Assembly: GCF_037023755.1 (NCBI RefSeq)
Contig: NZ_CP146100.1
Span: forward strand, 434,001-498,000
Length of the DNA: 64,000 nt
Source of the DNA: Saccharopolyspora sp. SCSIO 74807
Lineage (GTDB): Bacteria > Actinomycetota > Actinomycetes > Mycobacteriales > Pseudonocardiaceae
Reading direction: 5' to 3'
Shown: in pieces, positions 16,699 through 25,760 of the stretch
Position numbering within the stretch: the first letter of the stretch is position 1
Layout of the letters: each line of letters starts with the position of its first letter
Position numbers and translations under genes: made by a program
Notes under the pieces: generated by a model
The model's database searches: none
What the model saw: the letters and a program-made list of their open reading frames with translations, nothing else
Told to the model about the DNA's origin: nothing

Positions 16699-17682
16699 GT
16701 GAGCACCGGAGCCCCGCGCGATCCGACGCCGCACCCGCACGCCACCGCCGGAGAGGTACGAGCGGCGGGCGCCGACCCGAAACTCGCCAACGTGCTCTAC
16801 CACGACTGGGAAGCACGCACCTACGACGAGAAGTGGTCGATCTCCTACGACCGGCGCTGCGTGGACTACGCGGTCGGCCGGTTCCGCGCGGCCACCGGCG
16901 GCACCGGCGCGCACCGGCACGCGCTGGAACTGGGCTGCGGCACCGGCTTCTTCCTGCTGAACCTGATGCAGGGCGGCATCGCCGAACGCGGCTCGGTCAC
17001 CGATCTGTCCCCCGGCATGGTCGAGGTCGCGCTGCGCAACGCGGCCTCGCTCGGGCTGAGCGTGGACGGCCGGGTCTGCGACGCCGAGCGGATCCCGTAC
17101 GGCGACGAGGGCTTCGACCTCGTGGTCGGGCACGCCGTGCTGCACCACGTCCCGGACGTGCCCGCGGCGATGCGCGAAGTGCTGCGAGTGCTCAAACCCG
17201 GCGGCCGGTTCGTGTTCGCGGGCGACCCGACGCGCATCGGAGATTTCTACGCGCGTCGGCTGGGGCGGCTGACGTGGTGGCTGACCGCGAACGCCACCGA
17301 GCTGGCGCCGTCTTGGCGCCGCCCGCGGCCGGAGCCGGACGAGTCGTCCCGGGCCGCGGCTTTGGAGGCGGTCGTGGACGTGCACACGTTCGTGCCGTCC
17401 GAGCTGGAGCGGATGGCGCTCGGCGCGGGCGCGGCGGACGTGCGGGCCACGACCGAGGAGCTGTCGGCCGCGGTGTTCGGCTGGCCGGTGCGCACCTTCG
17501 AAGCCGCCGTGGCCGCGGACAAGCTCGGCCGGGCTTGGAGCATGTTCGCCTACCGCGCCTGGCAGCAGCTGTCCTGGGTGGACGCGAACCTGCTGGCGAA
17601 GCTGCTGCCGCGCGACCTGTTCTACAACGTGCTGATCACCGGCAGGAAACCGGATTCCACCGCCGCCTCCGAGCCCGGTTGA
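16699..17682 (+). CDS. Class I SAM-dependent methyltransferase
   Basis: A 327-residue methyltransferase with motif I ALELGCGTGFFLLNLM, motif II-like ERIPYGDEGFDLVVGHAVLHHV, and LRVLKPGGRFVFAG. The GTG start follows CGGGAGG. The C-terminal 140 residues (VHTFVPSELERMALGAGAADV onward) form an extra domain; the family is the ubiquinone/menaquinone biosynthesis-like UbiE/COQ5 type of uncertain substrate. The stop is immediately followed by three A elements. Confidence 0.82.
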   Translation: MSTGAPRDPTPHPHATAGEVRAAGADPKLANVLYHDWEARTYDEKWSISYDRRCVDYAVGRFRAATGGTGAHRHALELGCGTGFFLLNLMQGGIAERGSVTDLSPGMVEVALRNAASLGLSVDGRVCDAERIPYGDEGFDLVVGHAVLHHVPDVPAAMREVLRVLKPGGRFVFAGDPTRIGDFYARRLGRLTWWLTANATELAPSWRRPRPEPDESSRAAALEAVVDVHTFVPSELERMALGAGAADVRATTEELSAAVFGWPVRTFEAAVAADKLGRAWSMFAYRAWQQLSWVDANLLAKLLPRDLFYNVLITGRKPDSTAASEPG

Positions 17683-17923
17683 CGGACTCCTTCGCTCGAC
17701 CCCGGACGAACGCCCCCTTCGCTCCGCGACGACACGTCGCGCGCGGGCGTGTCGGCTACCCCGGCACGTTCCGAGTGAAAGTCGCCTTCGCCCAATCTAT
17801 TGGGGCGAACGGTCCGTTCACTCCAGAGGCCGTGCGCCTGCTCGGGTAGTGCCCGCGCGTGTCGGCCTCGCAGGTGCCTCACGAGCGAACGGAGCAGTTC
17901 GCTTGTTCCAGTGGGACGAACCT
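17678..17923. repeat. Triplicate cluster of palindromic A elements (A5a, A5b, A5c)
   Basis: This intergenic region (17683-17998) holds no gene. Three diverged A copies lie in tandem: 17678-17726 (GACGGACTCCTTCGCTCGACC and GAACGCCCCCTTCGCTC), 17771-17825 (CCGAGTGAAAGTCGCC, TTCGCCCAATCTATTGGGG, GAACGGTCCGTTCACTCC) and 17882-17923 (CGAGCGAACGGAGCAGTTCG, CCAGTGGGACGAAC). Between them are GCGCGGGCGTGTCGG (17742-17755) and GCGCGTGTCGG (17855-17865). CGACACG/CGTGTCG at about 17730-17755 forms a further inverted repeat. Confidence 0.72.
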
Positions 17924-17998
17924 CATCGCGGGCGCGGGTGCGGACCACGGGCCGGTTAGAGTGCTGCGGGTCCGGACGCGAGCGGTGGAGGAATCCGG

Positions 17999-19168
17999 TT
18001 GGGCTACGCCTTCGACCTCGACGACGTGGCCTTCCTGAGTTCCGAGGCCGGCCGGGACGCGTTGGCCGCGTTGGCCGACCGGCCGCTGAGCAGCGCCTCC
18101 CGGCTCACCGACGTCACCGCAGCGCGTGATCTCGCGGGCGCGCGCTTCGCCTCCGCCGCCTTGGAAACCGCGGTGCTCCGGCGCCGCGCCGAGTCCAAAT
18201 TGGACAATGCGCGCGAGTGGCTGTTCACCGCCGACGCCCTGCAGCAGGCAACCACCGCGACCGTGGCCCGGCACCGCGCGCGGCGGCTCACCGGCCGGGA
18301 CGTGCACGACGTGACCTGCTCGATCGGCGCGGACCTGCGGGAGATCGCGGCCGTCGCCGATCGCTGCATCGGCTCCGATCTGGACGAAGTGCGGCTCGCG
18401 ATGGCCCGGCACAACCTCGGCCCTGGCGTCGCGCTGGCGCGAGCCGACGCGTTGCGCCCGGTCAGCACCGGTACCGCGATCGTCGCCGATCCCGCGCGCC
18501 GCGACGACGCCGGGCGGCGGCGGTGGAACCCGGCCGACCTGGTGCCACCGCTGGACGAGCTGCTGGAGGTGCACGCGGGCCGGGACGTGGTCGTGAAGTG
18601 CGCGCCGGGGCTGGACTTCGACGCGATGCCCGGCGGCGCCGAAATCGAGATCGTCTCGCTGGCCGGCCAGGTGCGGGAAGCCGCGGTGTGGCTCGGCGGC
18701 CTCGCCGATCCGGAAGTTCGCCGCCGCGCAACGGTGCTGCGCGCGGACGGTGGACGCGACGAACTCACCGACGGCGAGTCGGACGAGTGCCCGGTCCTCG
18801 ACGCCGGCGAATGGATCGTCGACCCGGACGGCGCGGTCGTGCGGGCCGGACTGGTGCGGCAGTACGCCGCGCGGCACGGGCTGGCCCAGCTCGACCCGCG
18901 CATCGCCTACCTCACCGGTGACCGGCCGCCGCCGGGAGTGCGCGCGTTCCGGGTGCTCGACCACGGCCGCTACAGCGAAAAGACCCTGCGCAGCCTGCTG
19001 CGCAGGCACGACGTCGGCCGGCTGGAGATCATGGCGCGCGGCGTCGACATCGACCCGGACGCGTTGCGCCGCAAGCTGAAACCGCGCGGCGCGGCGGAAG
19101 CGACCGTCGTGCTCACCCGGATCGGCAGCACGCCGTTCGCGTACCTGTGCCGGGCCGAGCGGACCTGA
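17999..19168 (+). CDS. SAM-dependent methyltransferase with THUMP-like C-terminal domain
   Basis: A 389-residue protein from a TTG start preceded by GGTGGAGG. It has a SAM-binding motif DVTCSIGADLREIA, then SDLDEVRLAMARHN, an acidic motif AIVADPARRDDAGRR, and a C-terminal VRAFRVLDHGRYSEKTLRSLLRRHDVG split over the THUMP-like region. The family is common in actinobacteria; the related domain pairing suggests nucleic-acid, perhaps RNA, methylation, but no substrate is established from sequence. Confidence 0.78.
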   Translation: MGYAFDLDDVAFLSSEAGRDALAALADRPLSSASRLTDVTAARDLAGARFASAALETAVLRRRAESKLDNAREWLFTADALQQATTATVARHRARRLTGRDVHDVTCSIGADLREIAAVADRCIGSDLDEVRLAMARHNLGPGVALARADALRPVSTGTAIVADPARRDDAGRRRWNPADLVPPLDELLEVHAGRDVVVKCAPGLDFDAMPGGAEIEIVSLAGQVREAAVWLGGLADPEVRRRATVLRADGGRDELTDGESDECPVLDAGEWIVDPDGAVVRAGLVRQYAARHGLAQLDPRIAYLTGDRPPPGVRAFRVLDHGRYSEKTLRSLLRRHDVGRLEIMARGVDIDPDALRRKLKPRGAAEATVVLTRIGSTPFAYLCRAERT

Positions 19169-19181
19169 CCCGGGCGCCGGA

Positions 19182-19931
19182 TCACTGCTCGACGATCGTC
19201 ACCTGGCGCGTCTCCGAGGGGCCGTCCCAGGTGCGCGGCAGCGGCGTGCCGACCTCGGGGGCCACGACGCCGACGATCGCGTCCAGCGCGGACTCCGCCT
19301 TGCCCACCCACAGGTGCTTGGTGTCCGGGAAGCCGGTGACCTGCGCCTGCGGGATCGCGGCGAACCGCCGCCGGGCCTCCTCCGGGCGCAGGTAGTCGTC
19401 GAACTCCGGCACCAGCGCGTGCACCGGCTTGCCCGACTCGCCCCAGGACCGCAGATCGTCCTCGCTGCTCCAGCGCAGCGGCGGGGAGATCAGGATGGCG
19501 CCCTGGACCAGCGGGTCCAGGCCGTGCACCAGGGTCAGGTCGGTGCCGAAGGACCAGCCGAGCAGCCACACGTTCGGCAGGTCGTGGAACTCCGCGTACT
19601 CCAGCGCCGCGGCGACGTCGTAGCGCTCGGAGTTCCCGCCGTCGAAGCTGCCCTCGCTGCGGCCCGCCTCGCTGACCGTGCCGCGGGTGTTGAACCGCAG
19701 CACCGCCAGGTCCGCCAGCGCGGGCAGCCGGAACGCAGCCTTGCGGTAGATGTGCGAATCCATCATGCCGCCGTGCGTGGGCAGCGGGTGCAGGCACACC
19801 AGAGTGGCGCGCGGTGTCGCGTTCTCCGGCACCGAGAGTTCACCGATGAGCCCGAGCCCGTCGGCGGTGTGCAAGGTGATCTGCTCCCGCCGGGCGGGCA
19901 GCGCGGTGTTGGCGCGGATCTCGGTGCTCAT
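19182..19931 (-). CDS. Alpha/beta hydrolase
   Basis: A 249-residue alpha/beta hydrolase. The oxyanion segment is LVCLHPLPTHGG, the nucleophile elbow GWSFG, and the catalytic His lies near FPDTKHLWVG. ATG start MSTEIRANTALP is preceded by CGAGGA. It converges on the THUMP-like methyltransferase gene with 13 bp between stops. Substrate unknown; the small-hydrolase architecture resembles dienelactone hydrolase-type enzymes. Confidence 0.8.
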   Translation of the reverse strand: MSTEIRANTALPARREQITLHTADGLGLIGELSVPENATPRATLVCLHPLPTHGGMMDSHIYRKAAFRLPALADLAVLRFNTRGTVSEAGRSEGSFDGGNSERYDVAAALEYAEFHDLPNVWLLGWSFGTDLTLVHGLDPLVQGAILISPPLRWSSEDDLRSWGESGKPVHALVPEFDDYLRPEEARRRFAAIPQAQVTGFPDTKHLWVGKAESALDAIVGVVAPEVGTPLPRTWDGPSETRQVTIVEQ

Positions 19932-20051
19932 CGCCACGATCCTCGCACGGCGATGCGGCCGCAAAGCTGTGAGATGCGGCGGGTTCGGTTCAACGCACCC
20001 GCTCGGACCCGACCGCGACCACCCGGGCAGGACGACCCTTGCGAGAGGCGA

Positions 20052-20387
20052 TCAGGACCAGCGGCGGGTGGGGCCGCGACGGCGTCTGGCCTGCCAGCAG
20101 CCGTTGTGCCAGTGCCGCCGGTCCTCGACGTCGCCGAAATCGTCGGCGGGCCAGGCCACCACGTGCCCCACACCCGGCCGGACCTCGTGGTCGCAGCCCG
20201 GGCAGCGGTAGGTCTTGGTCGCCTGCGCCGCGGGCACGGTGCGCACGTTCCACTCGCCGTCCGGATCACGCTCCACCCGCGACCAGCCGAAACCGGAACC
20301 GAGCGGACGATTCCCGGACTGCGGCGGGCCACCGGAGGGGCGTTGCGGACGGTTGCGGCGCGGCACGCCCAACACGGTAACCGGCAC
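20052..20387 (-). CDS. Small conserved actinobacterial protein with zinc-ribbon-like cysteines
   Basis: A 111-residue basic protein from a GTG start. The C-terminal half has YRCPGCDHEVRPGVGHVV and RRHWHNGCWQARRR, giving a C-x2-C plus H-x-H-x2-C set that could bind zinc. The N-terminus is Pro/Gly/Arg-rich. Similar proteins in Streptomyces are often labelled ATP/GTP-binding, but no P-loop is visible here and I do not support that name. Confidence 0.6.
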   Translation of the reverse strand: MPVTVLGVPRRNRPQRPSGGPPQSGNRPLGSGFGWSRVERDPDGEWNVRTVPAAQATKTYRCPGCDHEVRPGVGHVVAWPADDFGDVEDRRHWHNGCWQARRRRGPTRRWS

Positions 20388-20435
20388 GGCGCCGGGCTCC
20401 GAGAGTCCTTCGGGCGCGTCCCGCAGTGCGGGTGA

Positions 20436-21422
20436 TCACGTCCGCGGCAGCTGCGGCCAAGCCCGCTCGGCCAGTCCGCGGGCGAAGTCGCAGGCATCGA
20501 TGCCGTCGCCGTCCGGGAACGCCACGACGAGCATCGCGACCTCGACCTGGCCGCGGTCGTCGCCGAACGGCACGTGCCCGGTCTCGGCCGAGCACAGCGG
20601 CACCCGAGGATCACCGCCGACGACGCTGGTCACGGTGCGGCGCCCGGCGATCTGCTCCTCGGTCGCCGAGCCGTGCAGCACCGCGGGAGGGTCACCGGCG
20701 GTGTGCACCAGCTGCACCCGCGGCGACGCCGCATCGGCCTGGCCCCATTGGCACTGGTGCGCGGCGGGCCGCCCGCTCGGGGTGGCCCGCTCCAGGCCGG
20801 GCACCTGGCGAACGTCCGCGGTGTCCAGCACCGAACACGGGTCCACCAGCGCCAGCGAGTTCGGCGGGTAATCGCGGTGCTCGACGCGGTGCTGATCGAT
20901 CGCCGCGACCGCGGTCCGCGTGCCGGCATCGGCGAGCCCGCACAGCCGGCCGCCCGGCTTGCCGTCCAGCAGGTCGGCGCTGACGCGCATGGCCGTGCGG
21001 TCCGGGAAGACGATCTGCCGCGCGCAGTGGCTCGGCAACGGAGCGTCCTGCACGACGTCGAACGAGCCGTTGCGCGTGACCGGATCGCCCTGCTGCTGCT
21101 CGGCCGGTGCGAGCTCACCGACCTTGAGCTGGGCGAGGCCGCCCTCGGGCAACCGCACCCGCAGCAGGCAGTAATCGAGCGAAACGGTGCCCGCGTTCTC
21201 CGCCCGGCCGAACTCGCCATGCCCGGACTCGTTCAGCGCCGCGGGATCGGCCAGCGAGCACGCGTCGATCGTGCGCGGATCACCCAGGACCGACTCGGCG
21301 GTCGTCGGGCCGGGCGGAGCCGCCTGCGCGGGCTTGCCCGGCGGTCCGCCGGTGCAGCCGGCGACCAGCAGCACCGCAGCCAGCAGAACCAGGACGCCAA
21401 GGAAGCGCGGTCGCGGCGGCAT
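20436..21422 (-). CDS. Secreted lipoprotein with two DUF3558-like domains
   Basis: A 328-residue lipoprotein: signal LGVLVLLAAVLLVAGC with lipobox Cys, then a Pro/Ala linker. Two similar modules follow, each opening with a D-x-C-S-x2-D motif (IDACSLADPAALN and VDPCSVLDTADVR) and holding further conserved cysteines (YCLL, HQCQWG, ACDFARGL). This is reminiscent of DUF3558, a surface-lipoprotein family of mycolic-acid-group and related actinobacteria. Function unknown. ATG start. Confidence 0.65.
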   Translation of the reverse strand: MPPRPRFLGVLVLLAAVLLVAGCTGGPPGKPAQAAPPGPTTAESVLGDPRTIDACSLADPAALNESGHGEFGRAENAGTVSLDYCLLRVRLPEGGLAQLKVGELAPAEQQQGDPVTRNGSFDVVQDAPLPSHCARQIVFPDRTAMRVSADLLDGKPGGRLCGLADAGTRTAVAAIDQHRVEHRDYPPNSLALVDPCSVLDTADVRQVPGLERATPSGRPAAHQCQWGQADAASPRVQLVHTAGDPPAVLHGSATEEQIAGRRTVTSVVGGDPRVPLCSAETGHVPFGDDRGQVEVAMLVVAFPDGDGIDACDFARGLAERAWPQLPRT

Positions 21423-21493
21423 TTCGCAACCCTAACGCTCGATCACCGGCCGCAGCACCGGTCGCAACGCCCGCGTTGCGCGGACGGTGCGGC

Positions 21494-22168
21494 TCACTCG
21501 TCGAAGTTGCGCGCGGCGAGGTCGCGGACCTGCTGGATCGCCTGTTGCGCGTCCGCGCCGTCGGCCAGCAACGTGATCCGGTCGCCCTTGCGGGCACCCA
21601 GCCCCATCAGACCGAGCACGCTGGCACCGTCGGCCTCGTTGTCGCCCAGCCGGACCCGCACGCTGGCCCGCAACCCGGCGAGGCTGCGCGCGAGCAACGC
21701 CGCGGGCCGCGCGTGCAGACCCACCTCGTTCTCCAGCACGAGCTCGTCGCGGACCTCCTCGGCCGCCTCGGTCGGTGCGCCCTCCTCCGCCGCACCGACC
21801 CCGGCGGCGGACGCGGCGCGCGCCACGGCGTCCAGGTCCTTGCCGCTCTGCGCCGCGACCGCGGCGGCGACCGCACCTTCGACCAGCGGTGCGTCCGCGA
21901 CCACCGCGGTGGACGGGTCGCCGAGCGACTCGACGGCGAGCTCCGCGGTCATCTGCGCACTGCCGAGGTCGTAGAGCAGCACCACGCCGGAACCCGAGCC
22001 GGCATCCGACATCGCCGCCGACACGGCCTCGTAGTCGGTGCCGACACCGCCGCCGGGCAGCCCGCCCGCCGGCCGCACCTGCACATCCGGAGCCATTTGC
22101 GCGGCGAGCTCGACCACTCCGGCGGCGAGCTGCTCGCTGTGCGAAACGATGACCAGACCGACGCTCAT
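21494..22168 (-). CDS. dhaM: Dihydroxyacetone kinase phosphotransfer subunit DhaM (EIIA-HPr fusion)
   Basis: A 224-residue two-domain protein. Residues 1-125 are the EIIA(Man)-like DhaM domain with phospho-accepting His10 (VIVSHS) and LLYDLGSA; residues 143-224 are an HPr domain with His152 in GLHARPAA and LMGLGARKGD. It relays phosphate from the PTS to DhaL-ADP. The EI-like third domain of E. coli DhaM is absent, so enzyme I must be encoded elsewhere. Its ATG overlaps the dhaL stop, indicating coupled translation. Confidence 0.9.
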   Translation of the reverse strand: MSVGLVIVSHSEQLAAGVVELAAQMAPDVQVRPAGGLPGGGVGTDYEAVSAAMSDAGSGSGVVLLYDLGSAQMTAELAVESLGDPSTAVVADAPLVEGAVAAAVAAQSGKDLDAVARAASAAGVGAAEEGAPTEAAEEVRDELVLENEVGLHARPAALLARSLAGLRASVRVRLGDNEADGASVLGLMGLGARKGDRITLLADGADAQQAIQQVRDLAARNFDE

Positions 22169-22797
22169 CGCACCGACCTCTCTGCGAACGCGGACAACAA
22201 CAGCGCGGTCGAGCGCGCGCCCGGGTCGACGTGACCGGCGCTGCGCTCCCCGAGGTAAGAGGCGCGGCCCTTGCGCGCGACCAACGGCTCGGTGGACTCG
22301 GCGCCGTTGCGCGCTGCTTCAGCGGCCGCGGCCAGCACCTGGCCTGCCGATGCGCCATCGTCGGCCGCCGCCTTCGCCGCGTCCGCCGCGGGCGAGAGCG
22401 CGTCGATCATGGTCTTGTCCCCGACTTCGGCCTTGCCGCGGGCGACCACGCCGTCGAGCCCTGCCTTCAGGATCGCTGCGACCGCCGGACCGTCCAGCTC
22501 GTCCCCCTCCCCCGCGGCGGAAGCCGCGCGCAGGAACGCGGTGCCGTACAGCGGCCCGGAGGCACCGCCGACCGTGGAGATCAGCGTGCTGGCGACCAGC
22601 TTCAACGCCGAACCGGGCGTCTCCGGTGCCGAGGTGTCCAATTTCGCGGCGACCGCGCGGAAACCGCGGTCCATGTTCTCCCCGTGGTCGGCATCGCCGA
22701 TGACCCGGTCCATCTCGACCAGTTCGTCGCGGTGCGCGGCGACGATCTCCGCGCCCGCGTGCACCGCTGCGACCACGTCCTGTGCCGTACAGCCCAT
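22165..22797 (-). CDS. dhaL: Dihydroxyacetone kinase nucleotide-binding subunit DhaL
   Basis: A 210-residue DhaL: the Asp cluster that holds Mg-ADP is GDADHGENMDRG, followed by GGASGPLYGTAFLRA and GDKTMIDAL. It carries the ADP that is rephosphorylated by DhaM and passes phosphate to dihydroxyacetone bound on DhaK. ATG at 22797 is preferred over the TTG one codon earlier. It lies between dhaK and dhaM on the same strand. Confidence 0.92.
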   Translation of the reverse strand: MGCTAQDVVAAVHAGAEIVAAHRDELVEMDRVIGDADHGENMDRGFRAVAAKLDTSAPETPGSALKLVASTLISTVGGASGPLYGTAFLRAASAAGEGDELDGPAVAAILKAGLDGVVARGKAEVGDKTMIDALSPAADAAKAAADDGASAGQVLAAAAEAARNGAESTEPLVARKGRASYLGERSAGHVDPGARSTALLLSAFAERSVR

Positions 22798-22912
22798 CAA
22801 GGTTCACCCGTCGTGTTTGCTTGTCCTGTGCGCGGCGATGCCGCGCGGTGCGCCGCGCAGCCCGGCGCCACCCCGGTCGCGAGCCGCGACCGTCCTCGTT
22901 CCCGCCCGGTGC

Positions 22913-23908
22913 TCACCAGTTCAAGGCGGCGGTCCGCACCGGCGCATCCCACAGCTCGGTCAGCTCGTCGTCCAGTTTCAACAAGGTCAGGCTCATGCCC
23001 TGCATCTCCAGGCTCGTGGTGTACGGGCCGACCAGCCGCCTGCGCACGCGGATACCCCGTTCTGCCAGCAGCCGCTCGGCCACGCCGTGCGCGAGGTACA
23101 GCTCCATCAGCGGGGTAGCGCCCATCGAATTGGTGTACAGCAGCACCTCGTCGCCGTCGGCGAAGGGCAGGTCGGCGAGCACCGGTTCGAGGAGCCGGGC
23201 GACGAGGTCGTCGGCGGTCCCCATCGGCAGCCGCTGCCTGCCCGGTTCGCCGTGGATGCCGATGCCGATCTCGACCTCGTCGTCGCTGAGGCTGAAGCTC
23301 GGCTCGCCCGCGTGCGGCACCGTCGGCGCGGTCAGTGCCACGCCCATCGAACGCACCTGTCCGACGGTGCGCCGCGCGATCGCCTCGCAGTGCTGCAAGC
23401 TGTCCCCGCGCTCGGCCGCCGCTCCGACGAGCTTCTCCACCAGGACGGTGCCGCCGACACCGCGCCTGCCCGCGGTGTGCGTGGAGTCCTGCACCGCCAC
23501 GTCGTCATCGACGATGACCGCGCGCACGTCGCCGCCTTCCAGCCCGGCCAGCTCCGCGGCCGTCTCGAAGTTCAGCACGTCCCCGGTGTAGTTCTTCACC
23601 AGCAGCAACGACCCCGCCCCGGCGTCGGTGGCGGTGATCGCGGCCTGCACCGCGTCCGGAGTCGGCGAGGTGAACACCGCGCCCGGCACGGCCGCGGACA
23701 GCATGCCGCTGCCGACGAAACCGGCGTGCAGCGGCTCGTGCCCGGAGCCGCCACCGGAGATCACCGCGACCTTGCCCGGCGCCGGATCCTCGGCACGCAG
23801 CACCAGCGCCGGGTCGGTGCGCACCCGGAGCAGCTCCGGGTGCGCGACGGCCATGCCGTGCAGCGCATCGGCGACCACCGTCGCCGGCTCGTTGATGATC
23901 TTCTTCAC
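22913..23908 (-). CDS. dhaK: Dihydroxyacetone kinase substrate-binding subunit DhaK
   Basis: A 331-residue DhaK. GTG start (VKKIINEPATVV) is preceded by GGGAGG. The active-site residues are all visible: His57 in SGGGSGHEP, Asp110 in KNYTGD, and His219 in GIGIHGEPG, the residue that binds dihydroxyacetone covalently in the E. coli enzyme. First gene of the dhaKLM operon, with about 115 bp to dhaL. It converts dihydroxyacetone to its phosphate with DhaL and DhaM. Confidence 0.93.
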   Translation of the reverse strand: MKKIINEPATVVADALHGMAVAHPELLRVRTDPALVLRAEDPAPGKVAVISGGGSGHEPLHAGFVGSGMLSAAVPGAVFTSPTPDAVQAAITATDAGAGSLLLVKNYTGDVLNFETAAELAGLEGGDVRAVIVDDDVAVQDSTHTAGRRGVGGTVLVEKLVGAAAERGDSLQHCEAIARRTVGQVRSMGVALTAPTVPHAGEPSFSLSDDEVEIGIGIHGEPGRQRLPMGTADDLVARLLEPVLADLPFADGDEVLLYTNSMGATPLMELYLAHGVAERLLAERGIRVRRRLVGPYTTSLEMQGMSLTLLKLDDELTELWDAPVRTAALNW

Positions 23909-24154
23909 CGTTCGCCTCCCGGTCCACGTCTTCGCGGCTGTTCCCGCTGCGCCCGCCGACTTCCGCCGCCGATCCCGCACCCCGTCGATTCTCCGCCGCC
24001 GTGTCCGCCCGCTCGAAAGGTGCCCGCGAGGCCGTCTTCATCGCATCCGCGCCGCCGGGCGCACGAGGCGCGGCGATGATCGCCGGGCGGGGAACTTACC
24101 CAGCCCGGCGCGGCCCGTCGATCGACCGCGCCGCGCCGGCGCCCTGCGGCGCGG

Positions 24155-25675
24155 TCAACGCCCGCGGGTGGCGCGGATGAGCTGCACGACGTGCCGCACG
24201 GTGCGGGAGCCGCGGCTGAAGCTCATCGGGTTCAGCGGAATCTTGAACCGGGTGCGGGTCACCGACTGCGGCCGCGCGAACTCGCGCAGCCCGTCCTCGC
24301 CGTGGATGCGGCCGAACCCGGAGTCCCCGACGCCGCCGAAGGGCAGCCCCGGCACCGCGGCGAACGAGATCACCGAGTTGATCGCGACCATTCCGGAGCG
24401 CAACCGCCGCGCCAGCTCGGCCCCCCGCGCCCGCGAGAACACGGTGGCGCCGAGCCCGTAGCGGCTGTCGTTGGCCCGCTGCACGCCTTCGTCCGCGTCG
24501 CGCACACGCTCCACGACGACGGTCGGGCCGAAGGTCTCCTCGGCGTGCGCGGCGGATTCGGCGGGCACGTCGACCAGCACCACCGGCTCGACGAACGGCG
24601 GCCGCACCGAGTCACCGCCGCCGACCAGCGCCCGCCCACCGGCGGCCAGCGCGCCGTCGATGTGCCCGCGGATCACTTCCACCTGCGAGGACATCGTGAT
24701 CGGCCCCATGTCCGCACTCGGTTCACCACCGGGGCGAAGCTTCTTCGCCCGCGCCGTTAGCAGGTCGGTGAAGCGGTCGGCCACCGCCTCGGCCACGAAC
24801 ACCCGCTCCACGCCGATGCAGGTCTGGCCCGCGTTGGACATCGCGCCCCACAGCGCGGCATCGGCCGCGGCGCGCAGGTCGGCGTCGGCGTCCACGATCA
24901 AGGCGTCCTTGCCGCCGCACTCCACCAGCACCGGCGTGAGGGTTTGCGCGCAGCTCGCCATCACCTTCTTGCCGGTCTCGGTGGAACCGGTGAAGGCGAC
25001 CTTGCCGACGCCGGCCGAACACAGCGCCGCGCCGGTCTCGCCGAAGCCGGTGATCAGCGAGAAGACCGGGTGTTCCGGGACCACTTCCGCGAAGCTGTCC
25101 ACCAGCCACCGCCCGACGCCCGGGGTGAGCTCGCTGGGCTTGAACACGACCGAATTGCCCGCCGCGAGCGCGTAGGCGATCGAGCCCATCGGGGTGAAGG
25201 CCGGGTAGTTCCACGGCCCGATCACGCCGACCACGCCGTACGGCTGGTATTCGACGGTGCAGGCCTGGTTCGCCATCAGCACTCCGGGCGAGACCTTGCG
25301 CTTGCCGAGCACCTTCTCGACCTTGTTCGCCGCCCAGTGCAGGTGGTCGATGACCAGCACCAGTTCCAGCCTGGCGTCGTCGAGCGGTTTGCCGGTCTCC
25401 GCGCAGATCACCCCGGCGAGCTCGTCGAGCCTGCGCACCAGCTGCACCCGCCACCGGTCGAGCCGCTTCTTGCGTTCGGCGAAGCCCAGCTCGGCCCACC
25501 AGCGCCCGGCGGCGCGGGCGGCCTCGACGATCTCGCCGACCTCGGCGGCGTCGTGCACCGGGTGCCGCCCGACGACCTCATCGGTGCGGGGATCGAGCGA
25601 GTCGAACATCGGCCGCTGCTGCTCGGCGATGTCGTCGACCGGCGCATCGGCGCCGCCACGGGCGGTCCGGGTCAT
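24155..25675 (-). CDS. NAD(P)-dependent aldehyde dehydrogenase (succinate-semialdehyde type)
   Basis: A 506-residue aldehyde dehydrogenase. Motifs: IGPWNYPAFTP, VFKPSELTP, FTGSTETGKKVM, catalytic Glu in VECGGKDALIV and catalytic Cys286 in NAGQTCIGVERV, then EETFGPTVVVE and the end motif FGGVGDSGFGRIHG. ATG preceded by GGAGG. It lies upstream of dhaKLM on the same strand (246-bp gap) and downstream of the symporter pair, so it may belong to the same catabolic region. Substrate not determinable; M. tuberculosis GabD-like enzymes are similar. Confidence 0.87.
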   Translation of the reverse strand: MTRTARGGADAPVDDIAEQQRPMFDSLDPRTDEVVGRHPVHDAAEVGEIVEAARAAGRWWAELGFAERKKRLDRWRVQLVRRLDELAGVICAETGKPLDDARLELVLVIDHLHWAANKVEKVLGKRKVSPGVLMANQACTVEYQPYGVVGVIGPWNYPAFTPMGSIAYALAAGNSVVFKPSELTPGVGRWLVDSFAEVVPEHPVFSLITGFGETGAALCSAGVGKVAFTGSTETGKKVMASCAQTLTPVLVECGGKDALIVDADADLRAAADAALWGAMSNAGQTCIGVERVFVAEAVADRFTDLLTARAKKLRPGGEPSADMGPITMSSQVEVIRGHIDGALAAGGRALVGGGDSVRPPFVEPVVLVDVPAESAAHAEETFGPTVVVERVRDADEGVQRANDSRYGLGATVFSRARGAELARRLRSGMVAINSVISFAAVPGLPFGGVGDSGFGRIHGEDGLREFARPQSVTRTRFKIPLNPMSFSRGSRTVRHVVQLIRATRGR

Positions 25676-25760
25676 GAGCTGCCTCCAACCGTCTCAATGG
25701 TCGTTGCGATTCGGCAGCCTACGGAATCTTGCGCGCCCGTGGCAGGCTCCAGCGGCACTC

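Noticed and set aside
22913-23908. DhaK possibly lacking its active-site histidine (VLVEKL where others have HK)
   Set aside because: The covalent histidine is in GIGIHGEPG (His219) and is present, as are His57 and Asp110; the EK position is not catalytic.
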